Shown: positions 7,872 to 15,915, numbered from the stretch's first letter. The stretch: 64,000 nucleotides of DNA from Paraburkholderia polaris (GCF_012927345.1 NZ_JABBGJ010000002.1:124001-188000), one strand, 5' to 3'. The notes: generated by a model from the sequence alone, not told the origin. Numbers and translations: made by a program.

Positions 7872-10800
7872 ATGGATGCACCCCAGACCGCGCCTTCCGC
7901 TGCCGAGTTTCTCACCTCGGTGGAAATCCTCTCGCCGTTTTCGCGCGACGAGATCGAGCGTCTTGCCGAATACGCGCAGGCACGTTTCTATTCGTTTGGC
8001 GAAACGGTGTGCTCGACGGGCGAAACGGCTGACGGTCTTTACGTGGTTCGCTCCGGTTCGGTACGGATCTTCACCGAGGAACACGGCAAGGAAACCAGCA
8101 TGGGCGTGCGCAAGACCGGCGAGATTTTCGCCGACATTGCGATGTTGCGCGCATATGTGCATGAGGCGTCAGTGCGGTCGTCGGCGAAAACCGAGTTGCT
8201 GTTCATTCCCCGCGCTGCGATCGAACCGGTGCTAGCGGGCAATCAGGCCGCGCTGGCATTTATCGCGAGCTACGTGGCGATCAACTCGGCCGGCGGTTTC
8301 GTCGCGCAGTTGTTCGATCTGCGTGGCAAGCTCAACAAGGCGGAACTCGAAGAGTATGTGCGCAGCGTCGGCGTGAAACGGGTGGCCGCCGGAAAGGAAA
8401 TTCTCAAGCAGGACGGGCGCGACGATCGGCGGCTCTACGTGGTGCGGCAGGGTGAAGTGCGCATTGTCCGTCATGAGGAAGGCCACGACTACACACTCGC
8501 GACGCTAGGCGAAGGCGAAATCTTCGGCGAAAAAGCGTGTTTGATGCGGCAGGAGCAAATGGCGTCGGTGGTGGCGACGACCGACACGCGGCTGCTGGTG
8601 ATCCCGGAGCGCACCGTCCATTTCATTCTGGAGCGCAATCCGAAGCTGCGCGAAGTCCTGGATGAGCGGATTCGCTACGGCGACCGCGAATTGCAACGGC
8701 AAAAGCGTCTCGAACAGCGGCGCAAGTTGCCGTTGATGCTCGATTTACAGACCAAACCCGAGTTCGGCGAAAAAGTCATCAAGCGCTTTGCGCTGGTCGA
8801 ACAGGCTGAAGAGATGGATTGCGGCGCCGCGTGTCTCGCCATGGTCTGCCGCCACTACAACATCCCGATGACGCTCGGCAAGCTGCGTGAACTCGCCAAC
8901 GTCACGACCCAGGGAGCCACGCTCGACAGTCTCGCGCGCGCGGGCGAATCACTCGGCTTCACCGCGCGCGGCGTGCAATGCACATTCGATTCATTGCGCG
9001 GTTTCGATCTGCCCTTCATTGTGCATTGGGAGGGATATCACTATGTGGTGGTGTACGGGCTTTCGAAGGAGTACGTGTGGGTCGCCGACCCGGCGCTCGG
9101 CTTCCGGAAAATGACGGTTGAGGATTTCGAGCGCGGGTGGAGCGGCACGTGTTTGCTCTTTACCGGCGGAGCGAATCTCTTGCAGATGTCGGCTGCGCGT
9201 TCGCCGTGGATACGCTTTGTCGGCTATCTCAGGCCGTACAAGAAGATTCTCGGCCACTTGTTCCTTGCCACGTTCGTCATTCAGGTGCTCGGCGTGATTC
9301 CGCCGCTGATTATCCAGAACATTCTCGACGGCGTGATCGTGCATCAGAATGTCAGCCTGCTGCATCTGCTGATCGGCGGGTTGATCATCGCCAACGTATT
9401 TTCGCAATTGATGTCGTCAATTCGCGCATATCTGGCCAATTTCATGGTGCGTAACATGGACTTCGCGATGATGTCGCAGTTCTTCAAGCACACCATGTCT
9501 CTACCGTTTTCGTTTTTCGCCAAACGGAAGACCGGTGACATCTTCGCGCGCTTCCAGGAGAACCAGACGATTCGCGCCTTCCTCACCGAATCCACGGTGA
9601 CCACCGCGCTGAATCTGCTGATGGTGTTCATCTACTTCACCATCATGTTCGTCTACAACGTGAAGATGACGCTGGTGCTGATCGCGTTCGTGATACCGAT
9701 CATGGCGTTGACCGCGCTGGCTACGCCCAAGATCAAAAACTACGCACGCGAGGTGTTCACGGCGTCGACCGAATCGAAGTCATTTCTGATGGAAGCACTC
9801 GCCGGTGTGGAGACCATTAAGGGCATGGGCATCGAGCGGCCGGTAAGGTTGCGCTGGGAAAAGAAATACGCGAAGGCGCTCGAAGTGCAATACCGGGCGC
9901 ACGCCTTCAGCATTCTTGTTGGGCTTGGCAGCCAGTTGCTGAACGCCGCGACCACGATCGCCATTCTTTGGGTCGGCGCGAATCTGGTGCTGGCGCGCGA
10001 AATGACCATCGGTCAGCTAATCGCGTTCAATGCGTTCATGGGCAGCGTGCTGGGTCCGCTGATGGGACTGGTCGGCTTATGGAGCATGTTGAATGACGCG
10101 GGCGTAGCGATGGAACGCCTCGGCGACGTGCTCGATATCGAACCGGAACAGAAGCCGCAGGATTTGCCGTCGCGCGTGATGCTGCCTGAACTGCAAGGAG
10201 AGATCAGCCTCAACGGGGTCTATTTCCGCTACGGCGAGAACGATTCGGCGTATGTTCTGGAAAATATCAGCTTCGACATCAAGCCCGGCGAACTGGTGGC
10301 GATTGTGGGCCGCAGTGGTTCTGGCAAGACGACGCTTGCCAAGTTGCTGGTTGGCTTCTATGCGCCAACCGAGGGAAAGATGACGATCGACGGCTACGAT
10401 CTTGGCGTGGTCGATAAGGCCTATTACCGCGCGCAGATCGGCTATGTGATGCAGAGCAATCTGCTGTTTTCCGGCACGATTGCCGAGAACATTGCCAGCG
10501 GCGACGACGCGCCCGAACGGCGCCGCATCGAGGAAGTCGCAAAAATGGCCGACGCGCACGCATTCATCAGCAAGATGCCGCTCGGCTACGAGCAGATTGT
10601 CGGCGAACGCGGCATTGGTCTATCCGGTGGACAGATCCAGCGGCTCTGCATCGCGCGGGCGCTGTATCACGACCCGCGTCTGCTGGTTTTCGACGAAGCG
10701 ACCTCGGCGCTGGACTCGCAATCGGAAAGCAATATCCTCGGCAACATGCACGATATTCTGAAGGGGCGAACGGCCGTGATCATCGCGCATCGGCTCAGCA

Positions 10801-10928
10801 CCATCATGCGTGCGGACAAGATTCTGGTGCTGTATGAAGGGGCGATCGTCGAACAGGGCCGTCACGATGATTTGATCCAGCGTGGCGGCATGTACTACCA
10901 GCTGGTCCAGAAACAGTTGAGTGCATGA
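7872..10928 (+). CDS. C39-peptidase ABC exporter with two cyclic-nucleotide-binding domains
   Basis: This 1018-residue PCAT-type exporter should cleave double-glycine leaders and pump the cores out. Two cNMP-binding (CRP-like) domains occupy about residues 20-140 and 165-285. A C39 peptidase domain follows with Cys317 (in E-M-D-C-G-A-A-C), His390 (G-Y-H-Y-V-V) and Asp406 (V-A-D-P), all catalytic positions intact. The transmembrane region spans about 460-740. The nucleotide-binding domain has Walker A at 813-821, the LSGGQ signature at 917-921 and Walker B Asp941-Glu942. Ordinary PCATs have no cNMP domains, so nucleotide gating of export is suggested. Its stop overlaps the start of the sigma-54 activator gene. 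The likely cargo is the two peptides at 746 and 13452. Confidence 0.95.
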   Translation: MDAPQTAPSAAEFLTSVEILSPFSRDEIERLAEYAQARFYSFGETVCSTGETADGLYVVRSGSVRIFTEEHGKETSMGVRKTGEIFADIAMLRAYVHEASVRSSAKTELLFIPRAAIEPVLAGNQAALAFIASYVAINSAGGFVAQLFDLRGKLNKAELEEYVRSVGVKRVAAGKEILKQDGRDDRRLYVVRQGEVRIVRHEEGHDYTLATLGEGEIFGEKACLMRQEQMASVVATTDTRLLVIPERTVHFILERNPKLREVLDERIRYGDRELQRQKRLEQRRKLPLMLDLQTKPEFGEKVIKRFALVEQAEEMDCGAACLAMVCRHYNIPMTLGKLRELANVTTQGATLDSLARAGESLGFTARGVQCTFDSLRGFDLPFIVHWEGYHYVVVYGLSKEYVWVADPALGFRKMTVEDFERGWSGTCLLFTGGANLLQMSAARSPWIRFVGYLRPYKKILGHLFLATFVIQVLGVIPPLIIQNILDGVIVHQNVSLLHLLIGGLIIANVFSQLMSSIRAYLANFMVRNMDFAMMSQFFKHTMSLPFSFFAKRKTGDIFARFQENQTIRAFLTESTVTTALNLLMVFIYFTIMFVYNVKMTLVLIAFVIPIMALTALATPKIKNYAREVFTASTESKSFLMEALAGVETIKGMGIERPVRLRWEKKYAKALEVQYRAHAFSILVGLGSQLLNAATTIAILWVGANLVLAREMTIGQLIAFNAFMGSVLGPLMGLVGLWSMLNDAGVAMERLGDVLDIEPEQKPQDLPSRVMLPELQGEISLNGVYFRYGENDSAYVLENISFDIKPGELVAIVGRSGSGKTTLAKLLVGFYAPTEGKMTIDGYDLGVVDKAYYRAQIGYVMQSNLLFSGTIAENIASGDDAPERRRIEEVAKMADAHAFISKMPLGYEQIVGERGIGLSGGQIQRLCIARALYHDPRLLVFDEATSALDSQSESNILGNMHDILKGRTAVIIAHRLSTIMRADKILVLYEGAIVEQGRHDDLIQRGGMYYQLVQKQLSA

Positions 10929-12283
10929 TGAAGATACTCGACCAGGTAGAAGAGCCCAGCCCGGCGATTTCGTACGCGGGCCTGATCGAGCGCATCGAGA
11001 TTTTGCGCTCGACGCTGCGCTGGTCGTCCCGGCTCGAGCGCGCCGACATCGACAAACTGCTCCGGCAAGCCACCTCGTTACGCGACGAGGTGATGCAGCT
11101 CTCGCACAAGGAGCGTTTCGTGCAGGCCGCAACGGCCGCCGAGTCTGCTGCGCCTGCCGACCAATCGCGGGGCGCGCGTAGAAAAGCATTGATCGAACGC
11201 AGTTTCATTTTCGAAGGGACATTTGGCGACAATCCGCGCTTGCTCGAATCGCTCGAAATCGCCGAGAAGGCGGCGCCGACCGATTTGCCGGTGTTGATCG
11301 ATGGGGAAAGCGGTACCGGCAAGGAGCTGATGGCGAAGGTGATTCACGCGAATGGTTCGCGCTCGGACAAACCGTTTATTTCCGTGAATTGCGGCGCGAT
11401 TCCGGACAATCTGCTGGAGTCGGAATTGTTCGGTCATCGCAAGGGCGCGTTCACAGGGGCCTCGAATGACCGCAAGGGCAAGTTCGAAAGCGCGCATACC
11501 GGCACGATCTTTCTCGACGAAATCGGCGAGTTGCCACTGGCCGGTCAGGTGAAGCTGCTGCGCGTGCTGGAAGCGCACGAGATTCAGCGCGTGGGCTCCG
11601 ATGAAACGATTGCCGTCGATACACGCATCGTCGCGGCGACCAATCGCAATCTGCGGCAACTCAGCGAAGAGGGCAAGTTCCGCGAGGATTTGTTCTACCG
11701 GCTCAGCGTGATTCACGTCACATTGCCGCCGTTGCGCGAGAGGCGCGATGAGATACCGCTGCTGATTGCATGGTTCGGCGATGAGGCTGCGGGTACGCTA
11801 AAACGCAGGCCTGTTAGGTTGACGCCGCGTTTAAGGGACTTTCTGCTGAACTATGCGTACCCAGGCAATATTCGCGAGCTGCGCAACGTGATGTATCGCG
11901 TGTCGTGTCTGGCTGGGGAGATGGCGGATATCGATCATCTGCCGGTGGACATGCGCCCGGCCGCGCCCGGTTCAGCCACGGCGTTGACCCATGCAGCCAC
12001 TGCAACGGGGCAGGAGCAGATCAGCGTGGCGAATCTGATGTCGCTAAGCGACGCGAAGCGCGCCGCCAGCGACGACGCGGAAAAAGCCTTCCTGGAGCGC
12101 GGCCTGCGCGAGGTGAGCGGCACGGTTGCGGAATTGGCGCGGCGCATCGATATGAACCGCTCGCATCTGCAAATGCTCCTGAAGAAGCATGGCCTGCATT
12201 CAAAGGATTTTCGCAACCGCAATGCGCCGTCCACGAGCAAAAACGGCGCTGATGAGCACGATGAGGAAGACAGCGATAGCTGA
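10925..12283 (+). CDS. Sigma-54-dependent transcriptional activator
   Basis: This is a 452-residue enhancer-binding protein. The AAA+ domain has Walker A G-E-S-G-T-G-K-E at 127-134, the sigma-54-contacting GAFTGA loop at 174-179, Walker B F-L-D-E-I-G, and arginine fingers in the L-F-Y-R-L region. A Fis-type helix-turn-helix lies near the C-terminus. The first 95 or so residues match no receiver, GAF or PAS pattern I can see, so its input is unknown. It may respond through a partner such as the FHA or exporter protein. The start codon overlaps the exporter stop. The matching sigma-54 promoters at 655, 13514 and perhaps 13937 make the peptide genes its probable targets. Confidence 0.93.
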   Translation: MMKILDQVEEPSPAISYAGLIERIEILRSTLRWSSRLERADIDKLLRQATSLRDEVMQLSHKERFVQAATAAESAAPADQSRGARRKALIERSFIFEGTFGDNPRLLESLEIAEKAAPTDLPVLIDGESGTGKELMAKVIHANGSRSDKPFISVNCGAIPDNLLESELFGHRKGAFTGASNDRKGKFESAHTGTIFLDEIGELPLAGQVKLLRVLEAHEIQRVGSDETIAVDTRIVAATNRNLRQLSEEGKFREDLFYRLSVIHVTLPPLRERRDEIPLLIAWFGDEAAGTLKRRPVRLTPRLRDFLLNYAYPGNIRELRNVMYRVSCLAGEMADIDHLPVDMRPAAPGSATALTHAATATGQEQISVANLMSLSDAKRAASDDAEKAFLERGLREVSGTVAELARRIDMNRSHLQMLLKKHGLHSKDFRNRNAPSTSKNGADEHDEEDSDS

Positions 12284-12377
12284 AGGCGAGTGTCCAAGTT
12301 GCTCTCGGACGCCCTGGCTGCCCGGAGTTCCTTGAGGTGCCCCGGTTGCCAATAACGTGTTTAAGGCAGCGCTTTCA

Positions 12378-12403
12378 AACCCGCGCTTTCAAGGCGCGGG
12401 GTT
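12378..12403. terminator. Hairpin between convergent activator and phosphatase genes
   Basis: AACCCGCGC (12378-12386) pairs with GCGCGGGGTT (12394-12403), with one bulged G and a 7-base loop. It overlaps the last codons of the phosphatase gene on the minus strand and lies 95 bases beyond the activator stop. It could end transcription from either side. Confidence 0.45.
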
Positions 12404-13159
12404 CAGCAGGGTCTTGTCGGATGCATACGGATCTTCAGCTTGCACCACCACCGCGGTGACATTGTCACGTCCGCCGTGTGCGATGGCCAATGCGACCAGT
12501 TCATCGGACGCGCGTTCACACGCGACCGTGGTCAGCACCGCCAGTATTTCCGCATCGGTGACTTCGTTGCTGAGTCCGTCGCTGCATAGCAGGAAGATAT
12601 CGCCATCCGCGACTTCGATCGCGTCGTCATCGAGTTCGAGCACATCCGTAGCGCCGACCGCGCGCGTGATCATGTGCTGCGCCGGATGATGCCGCGCCTC
12701 TTCGTCGGTAATCACGCCGAGCGACTTGAGTTCTTCCACCTGACTATGATCGCGCGTGAGTTGGCGCAATTGCCCTGCGCGATACAGATAGATGCGGCTG
12801 TCGCCGGCCCATAGATAGCCGCAGAAACGGTCGCACGCGAGCAGCACGACGACTGTGCTGCCGATCCGTTGCACCTGGCGGCGCGCGGCTTCGTCCCGCA
12901 GTTGGCGGTTGGCCGTTTGCAGGCGTGCCCGCGCGTCGGCGATACAGGTTTTCATGGCGAGCGGCGGAGTGAGATGGCTCAACGCGTCGATCACCAGACG
13001 GCTCGCCAGATCGCCGACCGCATGCCCGCCCATGCCATCGGCGACGGCCCAGCGCCCGGATTCGGGCTGGTCGAGGCAGGCATCTTCGTTGATTTCACGG
13101 ACGCGTCCGGCGTCGGAACGCGCGGACGACGTCCATCGAAATTGGCTCGGACAGGTCAC
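12389..13159 (-). CDS. PP2C-family serine/threonine phosphatase
   Basis: This 256-residue cytoplasmic phosphatase has the standard metal-binding motifs in order: N-E-D-A near residue 25, D-G-M-G-G-H near 42, G-D-S-R in the middle, S-D-G-L, and G-G-R-D-N near the C-terminus. It begins with a GTG only 5 bases after the stop codon of peptide gene 2. It is therefore almost certainly co-transcribed and coupled with that gene, under the sigma-54 promoter at 13514-13529. With the FHA protein at 3000 it suggests that secretion is controlled by reversible phosphorylation. The matching kinase is not in the window. Confidence 0.93.
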   Translation of the reverse strand: MTCPSQFRWTSSARSDAGRVREINEDACLDQPESGRWAVADGMGGHAVGDLASRLVIDALSHLTPPLAMKTCIADARARLQTANRQLRDEAARRQVQRIGSTVVVLLACDRFCGYLWAGDSRIYLYRAGQLRQLTRDHSQVEELKSLGVITDEEARHHPAQHMITRAVGATDVLELDDDAIEVADGDIFLLCSDGLSNEVTDAEILAVLTTVACERASDELVALAIAHGGRDNVTAVVVQAEDPYASDKTLLNPAP

Positions 13160-13164
13160 AAGGG

Positions 13165-13452
13165 CTACACCGTATCGTTTCTGCTGCGTGCGTCCGGGGA
13201 GACGTTGATGTTCGAGTTCGCGCCGGTGTTGCGCACATCCACCGACTGGAACGTGTTGATCATCTGGTTAGCATAGAAGTTGTTCGAAATGTCGTACAGG
13301 TTCACGACCGGACCAATGCTCGGCGTTTCCCGCACATAGGGCTGAATCCAGCCGTACACCCACGGCGCACCGCCGCCGCCGCGGATCGCCGCCATCGCTT
13401 TACGGTCGAGCGCGAGGTTGAGCGAGAGGTCGTTCACAGTGATGGAAGCCAT
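13165..13452 (-). CDS. Double-glycine-leader secreted peptide precursor 2
   Basis: This 95-residue precursor has a GGAG ribosome site 9 bases before the ATG. The leader is residues 1-26 and aligns without gaps to peptide 1: D8-L-S-L, L15-D-x-K-A-M20, and R24-G-G26 as the cleavage site. The 69-residue core lacks cysteine and starts with Gly-Gly, then a Trp/Tyr/Pro-rich part. It shares A-x-Q-M-I-N with peptide 1 (A-T-Q-L-I-S) and carries N-S-N-I-N-V near the end, followed by 11 further residues. The N-terminal half of the core differs clearly from peptide 1, so the pair may be two components or two variants. The PP2C gene follows after 5 bases. Confidence 0.8.
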   Translation of the reverse strand: MASITVNDLSLNLALDRKAMAAIRGGGGAPWVYGWIQPYVRETPSIGPVVNLYDISNNFYANQMINTFQSVDVRNTGANSNINVSPDARSRNDTV

Positions 13453-13513
13453 GTCGTTCTCCGGTTGGCCGCGTGCGTCGGGCGCGCGGTTGAAAAGGAA
13501 TTAGACGTGATAG

Positions 13514-13529
13514 TGCAAGTGCCATGCCA
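13514..13529 (-). promoter_or_regulatory. Sigma-54 (-24/-12) promoter of peptide gene 2 and the phosphatase gene
   Basis: Read on the minus strand the site is TGGCATGGCACTTGCA. It differs from the YTGGCACGNNNNTTGCW consensus at one position and has the exact 10-base GG-to-GC spacing. It is the best of the three sigma-54 sites here and lies about 62 bases before the peptide start. Confidence 0.8.
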
Positions 13530-13669
13530 ATTTGCGGCTCACACGCACGCTTTCTCGTAACGTATTGATTGCGTGGCGATTCCAGATGCTCGTGCAGGCA
13601 GCGCCTGTTCACACGGAGGTGCGGAGGTCGGGAGGCAGCCAACATCCGGGCGCGTGCACCGATGCAGGA

Positions 13670-13845
13670 CCCAACACATTGGGCCAGGCTCACGGACGCT
13701 CGCGGACGCGCCAGCGGCTGGCAAACCGGTCCCCCCAAATAATCGACACAGGCCAACACGTCGGCCAGACTGTCGGACTCTCGCGGGCACACCAGCGGCT
13801 GGCGAACCGGTACCCCGAAATGATTGACACAGGCCAACACATCGG
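13670..13845. repeat. 81-82 bp tandem repeats carrying CCAA-NNNN-TYGG elements, probable enhancer array
   Basis: The 542-base gap between peptide gene 2 and the LRAT gene holds about 2.3 imperfect tandem copies of an 81-82 bp unit. Each copy brings a 12-bp dyad-like element: CCAACACATTGG (13671), CCAACACGTCGG (13753) and CCAACACATCGG (13834). The first lies within a perfect CCCAA-CACA-TTGGG palindrome. The elements are about 140-320 bases from the peptide 2 promoter and 90-270 from the weaker promoter at 13937, suitable for activator binding sites serving both directions. No coding sequence is evident. Confidence 0.6.
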
Positions 13846-13936
13846 CTTGATTTCTGTCGGCTCACACCGGACACCTGCTGTGCTCAAAACACCTCGCAAT
13901 TCCTGCCAGCCCTTTAAATAAAGGCTTTTCAGCACA

Positions 13937-13952
13937 TGGCCCGGATGATGCA
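13937..13952 (+). promoter_or_regulatory. Possible weak sigma-54 promoter of the LRAT gene
   Basis: TGGCCC-N5-ATGCA has the invariant GG (13938-13939) and GC (13950-13951) at the right 10-base spacing but three mismatches to the full consensus. It lies 43 bases before the LRAT start codon. Confidence 0.4.
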
Positions 13953-13994
13953 AAAGATCTCGCAACAGTGTTGGATATCGAAGCGAGGCCAGCC

Positions 13995-14498
13995 ATGAAC
14001 ACGAACCCTCTTCCGACGAGCAACGAAGGCCGCGACGCAAGCAGCAATGAAGCGTCGACCATCGACCTGCCAATCGGCGCGCATCTCGTCACGCAACGGC
14101 GCGGCTACGAACATCACGGCATTTACGTCGGCAATGGCCGCGTGGTCCATTACGCGGGCTTTGCAAGCTCGGCGCATCGCGGCCCGGTGGAGGAAGTGGA
14201 ATTAAACCGCTTCGCCGCCGGTCATCCGTTGACGATACACCCGACCCCGAGCGCTCGTTACGTTGGCGATGAAGCCGTGTGCCGTGCGCGCTCCCGTCTC
14301 GGCGAAAACCACTACCGTCTGCTGACGAACAACTGCGAGCACTTCTGCACGTGGTGCCTGCTCGGCGAAAGCCGCAGCGAACAGGTGCATTGCTGCTTAA
14401 CCCATCCCCGCGCCGGCATGCACGCGCTGGTGTGTCTGGTGAAGGCGTTTGTCGAAAGCGCCGCGAAGGGTGGTCACGTTACCGCGCAGCTCGCGTGA
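13995..14498 (+). CDS. LRAT-domain (NlpC/P60-like) hydrolase or acyltransferase
   Basis: The protein is 167 residues from the ATG at 13995. A GTG at 13968 would add nine residues, but a GCGAGG ribosome site favours the ATG. The LRAT (lecithin retinol acyltransferase) fold is shown by G-A-H-L-V near the N-terminus, then H-H-G-I-Y-V-G with the catalytic-type His, and N-N-C-E-H-F-C with the catalytic-type Cys. Bacterial members are permuted papain-like enzymes acting on lipids, peptides or cell-wall bonds; the substrate here is unknown. A C-terminal hydrophobic/Cys-rich stretch may touch membranes. It is followed after 46 bases by a small conserved-looking gene and may belong to the sigma-54 regulon. 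Confidence 0.8.
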   Translation: MNTNPLPTSNEGRDASSNEASTIDLPIGAHLVTQRRGYEHHGIYVGNGRVVHYAGFASSAHRGPVEEVELNRFAAGHPLTIHPTPSARYVGDEAVCRARSRLGENHYRLLTNNCEHFCTWCLLGESRSEQVHCCLTHPRAGMHALVCLVKAFVESAAKGGHVTAQLA

Positions 14499-14544
14499 GC
14501 GAACGGGAACGAGGCGAGGAATTCAAGGATTCAAGGAGCGCATC

Positions 14545-14799
14545 ATGGTTACCGCAGAAAAGACCTTGCACTGGGCCGTCGATAAATGGCTCGCGCCTAC
14601 GCCGTCAATGCCCGCGCGTGTCGTACGGTTTTGCCACAGCGCGTCGCAACATCAGCGCTACGTCTGCGTGGAAGCGCTGCGGCCGGGCGGCTTGCTGTCG
14701 ATCTTCTTCTTCCGTCATGACGACGGCTCGTGGAACGTGTTCCCGCCGCAAGCTGAGCGGCCCGCCATGAATGGCCATCGCCGCGCGGCAGTCTGCTAG
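14545..14799 (+). CDS. Small protein of unknown function, 84 residues
   Basis: A clear AAGGAG ribosome site stands 8 bases before this ATG. The product is small and soluble-looking, with R-F-C-H-S near residue 28 and an F-F-F-R-H-D-D-G-S-W-N-V-F block near residue 55. I do not recognise a family. It follows the LRAT gene by 46 bases in the same direction and is probably co-transcribed. A regulator or partner of the LRAT enzyme is possible but is only inferred from position. Confidence 0.6.
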   Translation: MVTAEKTLHWAVDKWLAPTPSMPARVVRFCHSASQHQRYVCVEALRPGGLLSIFFFRHDDGSWNVFPPQAERPAMNGHRRAAVC

Positions 14800-14810
14800 C
14801 TTTGGGTGCC

Positions 14811-15683
14811 TTATGCGTGCAGGGCCGCTTCCTTCACGATCCACTGACTGAACAGCAGCATCGCCGGCGTCATCGGTTTGCCCTTCAACCACGTCAGCCA
14901 GTAGCTGCCGGCATGAACTTCCACCTCGAACGGGCGCACCAGACGGCCCGTGTTGATCTCATGATCGAACATCAGCGCCGGCGCCAGCGCGATACCCGCA
15001 CCCTGCATGGCCGCTTCAACCATGAGCCGCGACGAATCGAACACCGGTCCGCGAATCGGCCGCGGCGGGATGCCGGCGGCCGCGAACCAGCTCATCCAGT
15101 CGTCGACGCGATAGGACCGTAGCAAGGTTTCGTCGGCGAGACCCGTCGGGTCGGACAGACGCTTGGCGATGTCAGGCGCGCACAGAATCGCGAGCGGCGC
15201 GTCGAGCAGCCGGGTGGCGAGCGAGCCAGGCCAGGTGCCGTCGCCGAAACGAATCGCGAAGTCGAGGCCTTCTGTGGCGAGGTCGACCAGATTATTGTTC
15301 GTCAGCAGCCGCAGCTCGACAAACGGATGCGCGTCGCGAAACGACTTGAGCCGCGGCATCAGCCAGCCTACCGCGAAGGTACCCACCACGCCGACCGTCA
15401 ACACCTCGTGAAAGTGACCGCCCTCGAACTGCTTGAGCACGGCCTCGATGCGATCGAACGCATCCGTGAGAACCGGGCGTAGCGCCAGGCCTTCGTCCGT
15501 CATGGCCAGTCCGCGGGGCAGACGTTTGAAGAGCGCGGTGCCCAGCCGTTCCTCCAGCGTTCTGACCTGCTGGCTCACGGCCGCCTGGGTGACGTTCAAT
15601 TCGAGCGCGGCGCGTGTGAAGCTGAGATGTCGCGCGGACGACTCGAAGGCGCGCAGCGCATTCAACGGGAGATACGGTCTCAT
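14811..15683 (-). CDS. LysR-family regulator of the AmpR/PenR type
   Basis: This 290-residue LysR protein begins R-P-Y-L-P-L-N-A-L-R-A-F-E, the hallmark of AmpR-like regulators, with a winged HTH at about residues 8-65. It keeps AmpR-type effector-domain segments: V-G-V-V-G-T-F-A-V-G, N-N-x-V-D-x-A-x-E-G-L-D, a V-F-D-S-S stretch, and G-S-Y-W-L-T near the end. AmpR regulators sense cell-wall fragments and control a divergently transcribed beta-lactamase. Here the divergent gene appears to be only a stub (15783-15872), so this copy may be an orphan or control a distant gene. Its stop faces the small gene ending at 14799. Confidence 0.88.
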   Translation of the reverse strand: MRPYLPLNALRAFESSARHLSFTRAALELNVTQAAVSQQVRTLEERLGTALFKRLPRGLAMTDEGLALRPVLTDAFDRIEAVLKQFEGGHFHEVLTVGVVGTFAVGWLMPRLKSFRDAHPFVELRLLTNNNLVDLATEGLDFAIRFGDGTWPGSLATRLLDAPLAILCAPDIAKRLSDPTGLADETLLRSYRVDDWMSWFAAAGIPPRPIRGPVFDSSRLMVEAAMQGAGIALAPALMFDHEINTGRLVRPFEVEVHAGSYWLTWLKGKPMTPAMLLFSQWIVKEAALHA

Positions 15684-15782
15684 GGCGAAGGCATAAGATT
15701 TTCTTGGGGATCGACTAACTTATCATCGTTTGCCCGCGGACGCCGAAAAACCGATAGTTGCGGCTTCACATAAGGAGCGGCG

Positions 15783-15872
15783 ATGGTCACAAGACGGAAA
15801 TTCGCGGGCGCGATGCTCGGCGTTTCGATAGCTGGGGTTGCGGTTGGTAGTGGCGGCGCTTACGGTCGAAAG
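15783..15872 (+). pseudogene. Remnant of an exported protein, possibly a beta-lactamase (Tat signal only)
   Basis: A strong AAGGAG ribosome site and ATG open a frame whose first 27 or so residues are a textbook twin-arginine signal: T-R-R-K-F followed by a hydrophobic Ala/Gly/Val segment ending near G-G-A-Y. The frame then runs into unrelated sequence out of phase with the DUF4126 gene. It is divergent from the AmpR-like gene with a 99-base gap, exactly where a class A beta-lactamase would lie. A deletion after the signal sequence is the simplest reading. The identity of the lost protein is inferred from position only. Confidence 0.5.
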
Positions 15873-15915
15873 TCGAATCGTGCGACACTAGGGCCACACC
15901 AAATCGGAGTCCGCT

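Noticed and set aside
13670..13845. Possible CRISPR or small coding genes in the repeat region
   Set aside because: Two long imperfect copies without unique spacers; open frames there lack ribosome sites and shift between copies.
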